This document shows positions 14,046-27,364 of a stretch of DNA of 64,000 nucleotides, piece by piece. Below the pieces are notes generated by a model. That model had not been told where the DNA came from and ran no database searches. It saw only the letters and a program-made list of their open reading frames with translations. This DNA comes from Panonychus citri (Eukaryota; Arthropoda; Arachnida; Trombidiformes; Tetranychidae). The translations under genes and the position numbers were made by a program. Location of the stretch: contig NW_026515543.1 in NCBI RefSeq assembly GCF_014898815.1, positions 4,960,001-5,024,000 of the forward strand. Direction: 5' to 3'. Position 1 is the stretch's first letter, and the number at the start of each line of letters is the position of its first letter.

Positions 14046-14458
14046 TTATTACAGGGTTGACTTGGAATTCCCATCCCTTGGAAACCGATGTTACCAAACT
14101 TTGTTTTTCTTTACTTAATTATCCTCAGGGAATTGATTTTACAATTTAATCATCAACTGAATTAACTGAATCGTCTCATGAAATCATCATCTCAATTTTC
14201 ATCTGTTTTAGTCTCATTTAAATTAGGTATTACCCAAGAATTACTTGATTGATAATACATAATGATAATCATCATTATCAATATAATTAAGTTAAATTAA
14301 TCAATCTTTGTCTTGATTAACTGATAATATTAATTATCTAGTGTTAATAGACAAAGATGAAATTGAAAAATTCCTTTGTGTTGATTTGAGCCGTTTCTTT
14401 GCAATAGTTTGTATTGTGATCTGTGATTCCCACTCAGTCCATTTTTCGTGCGATTCAG
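13380..14458. other. Upstream region of the ABCH gene with GA and TC microsatellites
   Basis: The region is purine-rich, with a GA run near 13773-13798 and a TC run at 14011-14041. A 138-codon open frame at 13492-13908 (+) is mostly Lys/Arg/Glu repeat translation and has no family features, so I do not call it. The segment probably includes the promoter and 5' UTR of the ABCH gene on the minus strand and the intron before the exon at 14459. Confidence 0.45.
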
Positions 14459-14651
14459 GCCACTCAAAGGAAATGCCATCGACAGAGCTATTCATCGTTC
14501 TGTCATTGACTCGACCTTCAGATACCACATGGACCAAACTGAAGACGGTGCTTGGGACAAGGAATCACTCGAGGGACGCGAAGTTATCGGTAAAACTTTG
14601 GCGATTATCGGACGAATCGATCGAAAAATGTATCGAATTTTTTTCGAATAA
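14459..14651 (+). CDS. Exon resembling helix 1 plus BH3 of Bak-type Bcl-2 proteins; partial gene
   Basis: This exon follows an acceptor ending ATTCAG and reads to a TAA that overlaps an AATAAA signal, with a second AATAAA at 14660. Base composition is more GC-rich than the surroundings, as in the window's real exons. The reading contains VIDSTFRYHMDQTED and then VIGKTLAIIGRIDRKMY. Human BAK has a helix-1 segment VFRSYVFYRHQQEQE and a BH3 reading VGRQLAIIGDDINRRY, so both pieces align in the right order. The BH3-like stretch has GRID where Bak has GDDIN, one residue shorter and without the conserved Asp after Gly. No BH1, BH2 or tail anchor follows before the stop. A weak donor (GTATCG at about 14628) could instead lead to further exons. 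The upstream exon with the start codon was not found. It could be a truncated or BH3-only gene, a gene with unseen exons, or a chance likeness. Confidence 0.4.
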
Positions 14652-15972
14652 AACTTTTGAATAAAATTCTTTTGTATTCTCTGATGCTAATTACAATTTA
14701 ATGATAATTGATAATCAATCAAAGAAATTAAATTGTTAATCGATTGATAAAATCTTCCACTCACCTAACCTTAACTGTCGATAGATTTTAATAATAGTAA
14801 TCAAATTATGATGATCTATTTAAATTCAATTAACAATTTTTTTAATATTCCTGATGTCTAATTGTTAAAATTAATGTATTGATCGTCATTCAGACAAACT
14901 TAATTATATGATTTAGAAAAAATTATTCTCAATCAAATGTTGATCAGAAATTAAAAACTAATTTTTTTCTGTTTCTATTGAAGGTTAAATGATTAAGTTA
15001 ATTGTTTCCATGGGCAAATTATCAACATTGATATAATTAATTTTACTTAATTTAACCTTGAATAATTAACAAGCTTTCAGGAAATTGTTGATTATCAGGA
15101 TGATCAAGGTAACGGTTAATCAAAGATGATCACAATTTAAATCTTCACAATCACAAGTAATTAAAGTTGATTAGGTTAATCATGTTCATCTCTTAATCCA
15201 GTTCATTTTGATAACTATTATTATTATTATTTACTAATCAAAATTTTAACCAACTCAGATTGACCTTCATTCATTGAACTTGATACAGTTAATTAACTCA
15301 TCTGATTACAAATTACAATCGTAATCATGATGATTAACCTGAAATCATAACCGACTGAAAAAATCAAACAATTTAAATACAATCTTGTTTATTTTACATC
15401 ATAATTAAGCTCAATGATTAAGATTTTAAGTTAATCAAACCAATTAACATGAATTAACAATTTTAAATTGCTAATATTGATTATATGTATAATTTGTTTG
15501 ATTAGCAATTAAAACTTTGCTTGTTCATCCCAAACTTTGGTACAGCTTCAAGCATCAACAATTAAAATCTTCAAAAATCTAATTAACAATCAGTAAATCA
15601 CATTAACACTTAATTGCTTGCAGAAAAAAAAACAGAAATGAATTTCTGTTAACAATTAACTGTTGATTAACTTACAACCGATTCCAAAGGTAAATCAACA
15701 ATTGTGTCTTTTCAAATTTGAAAAAAAAGTTATAAAACTGATTAACCAATTGATTATAATCAAGGATCAACAATTAATTTCAATTGATCGCTTAGGATTA
15801 ATTTACTAAAGATTAATTTGTAATCTGTAATTTATTTAATTCCTCAGATTCTTGATGAAACTTTTCAAGAATTCATTTGATTTAACTACAACTATTGATG
15901 GCGAACCAATTGAAGCCCTGGATCCAGAAGCTCTCATCCTAAGCCTCCCACTTTTCCTCCTCTTTTTCATCC

Positions 15973-16010
<38 letters not shown>

Positions 16011-17395
16011 TTCATCCTCATCTTCATCACCAACTCCACCTCCTCCTCTGTGATGATAATACAAAGAATCAGTTGATCAACAAGTTTCTTGTATTTCAAC
16101 AATCAAGTTCAACAATCCTATTGGTGGATCCCAAGGTAAACTGGATTCCTGAATGTCACTAAGAATCACAATTAATATTGATTGTCCCCACAATTAACTT
16201 TAACCATTTGCTGATCAAGGTTAACAGGTCACAATTTGTTAATATCATATTAATTAGCACGATGATTAAGATTAACTATTAACGATTCATTTGTTTCTAA
16301 TATCTCTTTGGTGTTGATTGTTTATCTTTATCTGTATCTTGTTAGTTGATTGTCAACTAATTGTTGTTGTTTAATTGTTTTAAATCATCACCGTTATTCA
16401 TTTATTGTTGAATGTTAATTGTGTGTGAGGTAAACAATTTATTTGCTAATTTATATCGTATCGTATTTATTAATTGTATTTGATTAGTGAGATTGTTTTT
16501 ATTGATTAGATTAAATAAATAAATATTAATAATAAACATTTCATTAGTTAATTGTTGTTAACAACACCATTAATTTACTTTGACAATTTATTATATTGAT
16601 AATAATACATGTTAATTTTAATTAAACTACTTGGAAAGGGTTAATTGTTTGTCCGTTGGTTAATTTTGGTTAATTGGATTAAAATTTCGTCACGTTAGTT
16701 ACAATTTAAAATGTTTATGTTTCCTTTAATCAAACAATTAGTTAATTGTATATATTTTATGTCAACGATATAACAATTATATTTACGTGATTGCGTTGAT
16801 TATTTGATGACAATCAACTGATGATGTTGATTATGACTAAATATAAAGTCTGTCAGTGTTTTAATTGTTTCAGTTAATTGCGATTAACAAAATGAGCTCA
16901 TATTGAGAATCATATTAAATTTTGATGATATAACTAAATTTTGGAAACAATTAAAACCCACGATTAAGATGATTTAATTGTAATCTTTTCCCTGTAATTA
17001 ACTAATCATATTTTAAGTTAATGATGAAAAAAATCATAAAAATAAAAGTTAAACATTCAAAATTAATTCAATTGTTAATAATTGATAACAAATACACAAC
17101 AAGCTTATTAATTAAACACAGGGAATGATAAACAGAATTGTTAATTGTTGATAATCAGTCGTGAAACCAACAATATTGATCAATAATTAAAGTTAACAAT
17201 TGTTATTGATAAATATTATTAATAACATCAAACAATTGATTAAAATTTAAACTGGATTTAGATTTTCAATAGTCAACAACAACAATTAACTTTAAGATTA
17301 AGATGAAACTTTAAAAGTTTTGTTCATGTTTCCCTTTCATCATCATTGTATTGTCGTTGTATTTGTTTGTTGTCAGTTAATTGTGATCTACTGGG
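14652..17395. other. Intergenic DNA with a TCA/TGA triplet tract
   Basis: The interval lies between the Bak-like exon and the 3' end of GTP cyclohydrolase I. At 15840-16140 composition rises around an ATC/GAT triplet repeat (15972-16010). Both strands give short frames there: on + one containing DLTTTIDGEPIEALDPEAL after a CAG acceptor, on - one that is Asp/Glu-rich and ends KWEA. Neither can be tied to a start or a neighbouring exon, so I leave it as possible exonic sequence. The rest shows nothing but AT-rich words. Confidence 0.4.
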
Positions 17396-19238
17396 TCAAG
17401 ATTTAGAAGCAATTAAGGTCAAAAACTCCTCTCTGGTCTTGGGGTCATCTCGAAACTCACCAAGCATCGCACTGGTCATCGTCTTGCTATTTAATTTCTG
17501 GACACCTCTCATCACCATACACATATGACTGAAAGAAAAGACAAATAATCAATAGTTAGTTAATTGTGAGAATGATGAGAATCCAATTAATAGAAATTAA
17601 CATTTTCAACCAAAAAGGTCAACAGCAACAATTGAACAGTTAAAATCAATACAAATATAAATAGTTATCTAAATTGTTGTTGATTAATCTTAAATCCGGA
17701 TATGTATTAATATATAATTGCTACATACATATGATTATATCATCAACATAAACCAGATTAATATTAATGATGAGATAATCATAGTTAAACAATTGAGCCA
17801 ATACAACAACAATTGAATATGAATTAAAGGTTACAGGTAGTGGATTTAAATTATCATAACATATCAATATTAATTTAAACCAGTTATAGGGATAAATCAA
17901 TTCACACAATTAACATTTATTATTATTCATATGAATATCATTTTCTTTACATGTATTAATAGTAAAGGTAAATGATTTGGTTATCATGCAAAGAGACAAA
18001 ATTTAGATTGATACAAATTTGATTAATCAATTGATTGAGAAAAGGTCAAGTTCATTATCATTATGTAAATGATTAACAATAATAATAGTAAAGGAATTAA
18101 ATTAACTCGAGATTCCCAACAACGATTATTAACCTTTTCGGAACAATTGATATGTTCGTATACATGAATGACCGTATATACTTAATGGTCAATTAAAATT
18201 GATTATCTGGTCAAGTAATTTAAGTAAATTCACTAACGTTAAGGTAAATATAAAAAGAAGAAAAAAAATATCAAATATTAGAACTACAATTTATATCCAA
18301 TCCCCTGAATCTGTTATTATGTATTCTGATTATAACGGAACAACAAATTGAAAAGATTGAGTAAATCGTAACCGGGAAGAGAAAGAGAGAGCAATTAAGT
18401 TAATTGTTGGATGATTAGAGTTGGAATCAGAATCGAATGAAAAAAAAAACAAAATGGCGATTCATTTAGGTGGAAAATCTTGAGCATTGGAAGGACATTG
18501 TGACAACCAGTTCAGAGATTTGAAAGAAAAGATTGGAAATATAAGTTATAATCGGAATATATAATCAATACTCAAGTTGATTGTTGAAGCAAAACTGAAC
18601 TGAATTAAATTAAATCAACTGTGTAATTTATTGTAAGAATCAACAAATCACCAGAAAAAATCCATCACTTGCCTAAGAGAATGAAAAAATTGTGATATTA
18701 ACCATAACCATCTAATAGATAACAACAAACATTTAATTGTCACTAAACTTCCTGATCACAATTAGAGACTAAATTAATAGAAAATTAATTGAGAAGATTA
18801 GCTCAAGTTGATTAATAGACTTTGGATTAGAACATAGAATTGAAAATCTATCGAAGAGGAAAAAAGTTCCAAGTTGATTAATGGTAACCAAAGAAACGAT
18901 AACAATGTTCAGGGAAGAATCGAAAAGAGGTGAAAGTGAATTCATTTAATTATCTCTATGTTAATCTCCTTCTTAATTAGTGATTGTTTTTATCTTCTTT
19001 CATTGAGTAATAAGAAAATTCTGTTCTTTTTCAGGAAATATCTTTTGTTCTATTCTTTTTTAAGAAGAAAAAAAAACTGAAGCAACAGATTGATGGAGAC
19101 GTAGAAAAAACAAAACGGAAGAACATCTCATTTACTGTAAGTCTCATCTTCATCTCTCTCATCCGGATCTTTTTCTCATCTTTTTCTCAAGATAATGATG
19201 ATGTGATGAAGAGGAAGAAGATGATGATTTAGATGATT

Positions 19239-19286
<48 letters not shown>

Positions 19287-22200
19287 AAATAACAGTAAAG
19301 TCTCATGTGAAACTAATCCGTTAATCTGTTGACAATGTGATACTTATTTTCCAGGTAAGAATGTATTGATTTTCTATTGAAATCTGATCAATTTTTCATG
19401 TTAATTGAGATTCCAATCAATCTACTTTCATGGTTCCCTCTTTTGACAGGGAGAGGTGAGAAAAATTCATCATGAAAATGATTCCAAATGATTTATTATG
19501 TAAATACTCACGTTGCTTCAATAACAACACCAACACCGGTCGGATTAATGGCTTCAGTAATGGCCAGAGCAATTTGTTTGGTCAACCGTTCTTGAACTGT
19601 AATCAAAATAAATCACTCAATGGTCAAGAATATTTTTCATCATGACAACAAATTTCCACTATTAATTAGTAACAATCAACAATCAATTCATCGATATTAC
19701 CTTGAAGTCGACGAGCAAACATCTCAACGATTCGAGCAACTTTACTCAGTCCAAGAATCTTTTTCCGAGGAAGATAACCAATTGATACCTGTGGATGTGA
19801 AGATTAATTGTTGATGAAGATGAGAAAATGATGATGATGAGGTGTTGATGATAAGGATGATGAAGGTGTAGATGGATAAAAATAACGAAAGAGGAAAAAA
19901 ATCAATTGAAAAGGTAAGAGAGATGAGAAGTGAGAAATGAATAGATTGTTGTGTTATTGTAGTAATTGAATTAATCTCTCATCGATTTCGTTTTTCAGTT
20001 TCTCATGGATGATTACGAGGATGAAGATGATGAAGATGATGAAGATGATAATGAAAATATTCATTGTAATCATGATTAGTGGAGCGTAAACATACCAGGT
20101 AAATGGAGATACCTTTCGTTTTCATTATCAACATGATTCCACCTTCACCTCCTCCCTTATTTTTTTACTCTCATCTCACTCAATTACTATCATCATCTAT
20201 TCTTGATTAAATTGTTGTGTATTAAACACAACAATTAACTCATAATTCGTTAACAATCTCAATCTATTCATCATCACTTATCCTCTACTTGATGTCGACA
20301 ATGAGAAAAGTAATCAATATCAACTGTTGAAAGTTAATCGGTTCACTTTTCTCATGAGGCAAGATTAATTTATAATCACAATCAAAGTAGTTAATTGTTT
20401 ATTCTGATTTGATTACCTTTCCAATGAATGGGATTAGATGATGTTCACAGAGTGAAAACAATTCAATATCTCGGACAATCACCATCTCATCATGATCCTC
20501 TTCAAAAATAGCACCGGCGACAACATCTAATGATGAAAGAAAGAGAAACAATTAAGATGACAATTAAATCGTTAAACAATTAAAATGAATTTCTCATCTT
20601 TTTCTCATCATACCAGAAATTAATCAATTGACATGATAATTAAAAATCTTTTCTCTCTCCCACAGATTAATGATCATCATGTTTGAATGAACAATTGATA
20701 ACATTGATTAGATTAAATGTCAATCTAGTTAACCAACTAATCTAAATTGCTTAAAGTGACCCAAATCCTTTTTCTCACTCAACTGACCATCGAGACATGA
20801 TGATAATGATGATGAAGATGATGATAAACTCCTGTTAGTGTCAGAGATGGATTACTAATGAGAATCGAAAGAATCAGAATTTTCTCAATTTCCACTTATT
20901 CTGATACAACAATTGATTCTACTTTCTGATTATTCAAAGAAAGGAACCAAAAAAAAAAGAAGAAGAAAATTGTTGAGAAGAAGATGAAGATGATAATGAT
21001 GAAGATAAAAGTTCTAACCATAAAACGGAAGGAAACTGTAGGATGAAGATGATAAAAGATGAGGATGATGATGATGATCATCATCATGACGACGGTGAAA
21101 GTATCTATCACAAGAAGATGTCATTAAGCTCAACTTTTTCCTATTCTTTGAAGAGTAAATTGTGATTCTGAATATCAACTCACTTATCTTCATCTTCATC
21201 ATCATTTACTTTCATTTTTACTCAAAGATAATGATGATCATCATCATGGACTCATCATTATCTTCATCATGGTGACGAAAAAAAAAATGATACAATTTTT
21301 TTTTCCATCACATTATCAACTTAATCTCATCTCCTTTTCTTATATAATCCCAACTACTTGAATCTATTGAATTGATTTAAATTGTTACACTATTGTTATT
21401 GATTGTTCAGCTTTTATTGACAATTCAAATTGTCAATTACAATCAAATTCAATTATAATCAATATCCTAAATTGTATTGATCAATATGATTATCAAATTT
21501 ATCATCAATCATATAGTTGTTATCATCATTAATTGTCGCGTTTTTCACTTGATTTAATTGTAATTGTAAATCGTAATTGTAATTACATTGTAAGCATATT
21601 AATGGTTTGATGATTAATTTAATTACCTGTTGATTGTCGCCTGATTAGTAAATTGTTGTCGATTTTATTATCAATCAATTTACAATTAACATGATCATCA
21701 CTATGATAAATTAATTGTTGATAATGATGATTAAATAATCAGCAAATTATTAATTATTATTATTACAACAAGTTGATTGCTCAGATATAATCATAATAGT
21801 TTAGTTAAATATTAATAATTGATTACAATTAAATTAAATTGTAAACCCGTTAATTGTTAAAATTGAATCCGTTAACCAAATAATCAACAATTAACAATCA
21901 AATGATACATTATAAAGACGCTACAATTAAAACTAAATCAGTAACAAAGTTTTTAACTTGAAACAAAATTAAATTAACTAAATCAAGACCAAAAGCCAAA
22001 GATAATAATCATTAATTAACTAACAATAATTAAAAGTATAAAAATCCTTGAAAAAAAAAATATCGTTTCCGTTGTTTGATTGCAATTAATCAATTAATTA
22101 GACAGCAACAATTAAGAGTACATACAAATACATTATCAAGTTAAAAGAGAAACGGAAATAAGTAATCATATTTAATTAACATTATCAAATTAGTTAATCA

Positions 22201-22524
22201 TCATGATGATAAACTAATTTCACCGGAACTCTGAAAAAATTGATTCTCAACATGAAAACAAAACAATTACAAGAGTAAAACATTTAAACACAATTAGTTA
22301 ATTGTTACATTACCTTTGATTTTCTGTCGATAGCCTTTGGTGAAATAGAGCATCGCCTTTGCCGCTCGTTGGGGAGTTTTAATTAGCCCTTGGCGAGTTG
22401 AATCTTCACCGACACTGGTCAAGATACTTTTATATAATATCGACAACTGACCAACACGAGCATCCTCATCATCATGAGTTTCATTATCTCTCACCAAATT
22501 ATCTGAACCGTTAATTGTTTCCAT
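17396..22524 (-). CDS. Gch1: GTP cyclohydrolase I (EC 3.5.4.16), five exons
   Basis: Exons in coding order are 22314-22524, 20417-20526, 19701-19788, 19512-19596 and 17396-17528. All junctions are GT-AG and in phase, giving 208 residues plus stop. The enzyme converts GTP to 7,8-dihydroneopterin triphosphate, the first step to tetrahydrobiopterin and pteridine pigments, and acts as a cytosolic decamer. Visible hallmarks are DEDARVGQLSILYKSILTSVGED, EEDHDEMVIV, the zinc-site Cys and His in SLCEHHLIPF, GYLPRKKILGLSKVARIVEMFARRLQVQERLT and the second zinc Cys in HMCMVMRGVQK. It ends with the typical TREEFLTLI. The N-terminal extension is short compared with the 250-residue human enzyme, so the regulatory N-terminus is minimal. 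Introns 1 and 4 are about 1.8 and 2.0 kb, large for this window. The ATG at 22524 is the first in-frame Met. Confidence 0.95.
19241..19283. repeat. GA dinucleotide microsatellite in Gch1 intron 4
   Basis: About 43 bases of uninterrupted AG repeat lie inside the last intron of the GTP cyclohydrolase gene. On the gene's sense (minus) strand this reads as a CT tract. It is not near a splice site. Confidence 0.9.
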
Positions 22525-24010
22525 TGATTAATAGTCTTTTTTTTTGTGTGTGGATTTTGATTGTTTGTTTTTCCGTTGATTTGGTTGAATTAACGAACAT
22601 CAAAATTTACAGTTACGAATAAAATTGTGACTCAATTTGAAGATCAATTTTGTTCTGTGTTGAGATTTGCAAGAGAGTAAAAGAAGAAGAAGAAGATGAT
22701 GAGAAAAAGGATGAAAAGGATGGAGAAGAAGAAGAAGATGATGAGAAAAGTCTAGATTTTCTCTTTCTTTCTTCAATAGAAAGAGAAATAGAAAGACTAA
22801 TGTTCGCTCTCTCTCTCTCTTTTAATGGTCGATCATTTTTGCTTTTCTTCTCTTTCTTTTCTTCTTCTTCTTTTTCTTCTTCTTTTTCTTCTTCTTCTCA
22901 TCTTCTTCTCACAGTCAAACCTGTTGGTTGTTGTTGAGAGAAAAGCAAATAAAGCAACAAATGTAAGAGAAAATAGAAAGAGAAATAAATAAGAAAATTT
23001 TTCTTCTCTGTCGAAAACACAAGTAGACAGAGAAGATAAGTGAGTCTTAGAATTACCTGTTTTTTTGGAAGAGAGAGAGAGAGGGAGAGGTGGGCTTCTT
23101 TTTCTGAGAGAGATGTTGTTGGAATGTCGTCTCTCAGAGTAAGTAAGTTGACCGAAGCAAAGAGAGAAACTTAGATAATTTTTCTCTTCTCTTTTCTCTT
23201 TGTCCTTCTTTTTTTTCTTCTCTTACTTTTTTCATCTTCTTCTTCTTCTCCATCATCGTCTTCATCATCATCACCACCATCATTATCATTCTCTTTCTCT
23301 TCTTTCTTTTCTCTCTCTTTCTTTCTCTTCAACAACAAAATCTTCTGTTCTCCTTTATGTTTTCTCTTTCTTTAGTGTCCATTACTTTTCGGTAACGTTT
23401 TTTTTTATTCTTTTTTGGTAAAAACTCATTTTTATATGGTAACAATATTGGAACAATAACAACAACAACAACAATTAATTCTCTTGGTTAATTAATTTGT
23501 GATTTGGTGTCTTCTATGTGTCTACTGTTTAATTAACTATAAAAGTAAATGGAATTAATTTTTTGGGTTCTCCATTAACAACTACAACCACCATTAGAGA
23601 GCAACAAGTGAACCAACATTTTCAAGCTTTTTTACTCTTCTCATTTTCTATTGGTCTTGGTTTTCTAAATGTGATTTTTGTTCTATTCTTTTTTTTTATT
23701 TTGTTTCGCCTTCAAATTGTGCTAATTATTTATTCTATTCTGTTGATTACGCACAGATTAATATGCTGATCTACCTATGGATAAAAACTTTTGTGTTCAC
23801 TTGATGGTTGATACTTTATATCGACTAATGGATATTGGGTGATCGCTTTCTCCTTAAGTGCTTTGTATGTGCCTTTGCCTGTTGTGCCTTCATATTTGCT
23901 TCCATTTTTGTGATAGCTTAATATCTCATCGTCTTTATCATCCCATTTATCACCAAGTTGTCTGTCTCTCTGTCTCTCTCTCTCTTTTTAATATTTGTCT
24001 AATTTAACAG
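22525..24010. other. Divergent 5' region between Gch1 (-) and EGFR (+)
   Basis: The starts of Gch1 and EGFR face away from each other across 1.5 kb. The sequence is rich in GAAGAAGATG and CTTCTTCTT triplet runs, a source of spurious Glu/Lys or Ser/Phe frames. An acceptor (TTTAACAG at 24003-24010) just 6 bases before the EGFR ATG implies that at least one non-coding EGFR 5' exon lies upstream, probably in this region. No TATA-like element could be singled out. Confidence 0.5.
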
Positions 24011-24016
24011 GCAAAT

Positions 24017-26424
24017 ATGATGACAATATCAAGGAAGATACCTAATTGTTGTACATTATTTTCTGTGTATATTTTTGTAATTATCTTTGTAACTACATTT
24101 GATTCCATTTTGAGTCAATCTCTTCTATCATTATCTTCTTCTTCTTCTTCGTCATCCTCATCTTATTCTTCTTATGATCCAACCTCAACATCTTCCACCA
24201 AAAAGGGTAAAATATGTATTGGTACAAGTGGACGAATGTCAGTTCCTTCAAATCGTGAACATCATTACCAAAATTTAAGAGATCGGTATACCAATTGTAC
24301 TTATGTCGATGGTAACCTGGAATTAACTTGGTTGGAAGATGAAAATTTCGATCTTAGCTTTTTAAACGAAATACGAGAGGTGACGGGATACGTTTTGATC
24401 AGTCAAGTTCATGTTAAAAAGGTCTCACTGCCCAATTTACAAATCATTCGAGGACGAACTCATTTCAAATTAAATATTCGAGATGAAGAGTTTGCTTTAT
24501 TGGTTACTCTTTGTAAGATGGAAAATCTTGAATTATCTTCATTGCGAGATATTCTTGCAGGAGATGTTGGTTTCTTTGACAATTATAACCTTTGTCACAT
24601 AAAGACAATCGATTGGGAAGAAATTCTATCTGAACCAAAAGCGACCACCGTTTACTCTTACAATTTTACCCACCCTGAAAGAGTATGTCCACCATGTCAT
24701 CCCCTTTGTCCAAGAGGTTGTTGGGGTGAAGGTATTGAAAATTGTCAAAAATTTAGCAAAATCAATTGTTCACCTCAATGTCATCAGGGTCGCTGTTTTG
24801 GTCCCAATCCACGGGAATGTTGTCACCTTTTCTGTGCTGGTGGTTGCACCGGACCAAAGCAAAGTGATTGCTTAGCATGTAAAAATTTCTACGACAATGG
24901 AGTCTGTAAACAGGAATGTCCACCCATGATGCGCTATAATCCAACCACCTATTCTTGGGAAACCGATCCGGAAGGTAAATACGCTTATGGTGCAACATGT
25001 GTCAAAGACTGTCCTGAACATCTACTCAAAGACAATGGAGCTTGTGTCCGTTCCTGTCCAGCCAACAAGAAAGCTCAATCAGGTGAATGTGTCCCCTGTG
25101 ACGGACCTTGTCCCAAGATTTGTAAAGGTGTTGATGTGATGCTTCATTCTGGTAATATTGACGATTTCCGTGGATGCACCCAAATTGATGGTTCTCTGAT
25201 TATTTTGGAAAGTTCATTCATCGGATATCAAGAAATTTTTCCCAATCTTACCTTTGGTAAAAATATTCCTCCCATGCATCCGGATAGATTAAATATTTTC
25301 CATACTCTCAAGGAAGTTACCGGATTCATTTCCATTCAAGCAAATCATCCAGCATTCACTAACCTCTCATACTTCAAGAATCTTGAAACGATTCAGGGTC
25401 GAATCACTTTCGATATGTTTGCCGCTTTACATATAATTAAAACTTCTCTGGTCTCACTTAATCTACGATCGTTGAAGAAGATAAGTTTTGGCTCTGTTGT
25501 CATATCGGAGAACAAAGATCTTTGCTTTGCAAACAGCATTGATTGGAAGAAACTTATTAGTTCAGATGCCCAAAAATTCCTGGACGGAAACGGAAAAGAT
25601 GAAACTTGCCGTAAGTATCTCCTCTCATCTTGTTCGATTTTGTGTCAAATCATTAACTTTTTTACCTTTTTGTTTGTTTATTTGTTTACCTGTGAAGTTT
25701 TCATCTACCTTTATTTTCTTAGCTTACTTTTTTTTCCAATGTGCCCTCATATTGGAAAACTTTACTTAGCTGTATGAACGAATAAGGAAAGAGAGAGACA
25801 GATGATGACAAAGAAAAAAAAGAAAAACCAGAAGAAGAAGGTGAAGAAAAAGAAGAAGATAAACAAACTGGACAAACCTTTGTTCGTTTTTATTCTTTTC
25901 TTTTTGTTCTTTTTCGATGCGTTTTCTTCTTTTTTCTTTTCTTCGCAACCATTTTAACCAAAGTTCGCCTGATTATCACTTCTAATCATCATTAGAAAGA
26001 CTAAACATTAATTCAGATGTGTGAGTGTTTGTTTATGCAACGACAGTAACACCAAGAGTGAGAGAGAAAAGAACAACAATGTGTCTTTCGAACCTACACC
26101 TATTCTACCTTCCCCTTTCTCTCTCTCTCTCTCTCTCTCTTTCTTTTCTTTCTCTCATCATCTTACCTTTTTTGGCTTTTACATTTCAGTATAAACGCTA
26201 AGGTTTTCTTTCTCTCTCTCTCTCTCTCTCTCTGCGGTTGTTGAGGCAACTTTTTTAAACGATAAAATTGATCAATTGAGTTGGCGTACAAAATCAGGTT
26301 TCTTTTTGTCCTTATTCTTAAAAACATAGTATGAGTTGAGAAGAAGAGAAAAAAGAAATAGAAGATGAAAAAAGAAAAAGTCAACTTTTTTTTCTTTCTA
26401 CCATCGTCATCATCATCTTCTTCT

Positions 26425-26473
<49 letters not shown>

Positions 26474-27301
26474 CCTTAATTTTACTTTTTTATGTGGTCT
26501 CTATTTTCAACGCCCAGAGTTGGACGATTTTTTTAGCTTCAATAGAAATGGTCTTTCCATTAAATAAGAAGGTCTCAAAATGGACTCTGTCTCTGTCCCT
26601 CTGTTATCTTCATTATCATTATTCATTTAAATTGTAATTAACTTTCCCTCTGTTTCCAAGTATTGATGGGATTTTTTTACTCTACTACTGTCTGCACTTC
26701 TGTGAGAGACTGTATGATATACGATCATCTCTGATCTTTTTCTTAGCGTTTCACTTTCTCTATGAGTGTTTTTTATCCTCATGTTTGAACTAATTTAAGT
26801 TACAACTGATTATCATTAACTTGTCCTCCTAATTGTTGTTGACAAAATAACAGATGCACTTATACATCCACACAAATAAACATACAATCAGATGATAATA
26901 TTGGTTACTCATAATTAAGAAATTTGTTTATATTAATGACTCTTAGTTGATAATATAACTTTTATAATCTGAATCATTTCATTTTAAATTCTGATAATCT
27001 TTATTTTCCTCTCTCTCTCTCTACTCTCCCACTCACCCAATTTTCCCTCCACCCACCTTACAGTTGCCAGAAATTTAGTTTGTGACCCTCAATGTGGTAA
27101 CGATGGATGTTGGGGCAAAGGTCCTGATGAATGTTTATCTTGCCGATCTTATCGTTTACTTGATACTTGTATTGATGGATGCAACTCATCACTTGGGTAC
27201 GTAACAATTTGATTAATTACTCTCTTAATTTGGTAAACATTGGAAGCGGCAACACCTTAAATCTTGGATTAATACCTTTCCACCTTCTTTACCTAGTTGT
27301 G

Positions 27302-27364
<63 letters not shown>

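Noticed and set aside
15836..16102. Frames through the TCA/TGA triplet tract
   Set aside because: The runs of Ile or Met come from the repeat. The short non-repetitive ends are exon-like but could not be connected to a start or a neighbouring exon.
27306..27362. CT arrays as CRISPR or satellite repeats
   Set aside because: They are uninterrupted dinucleotide microsatellites without spacers or longer units.
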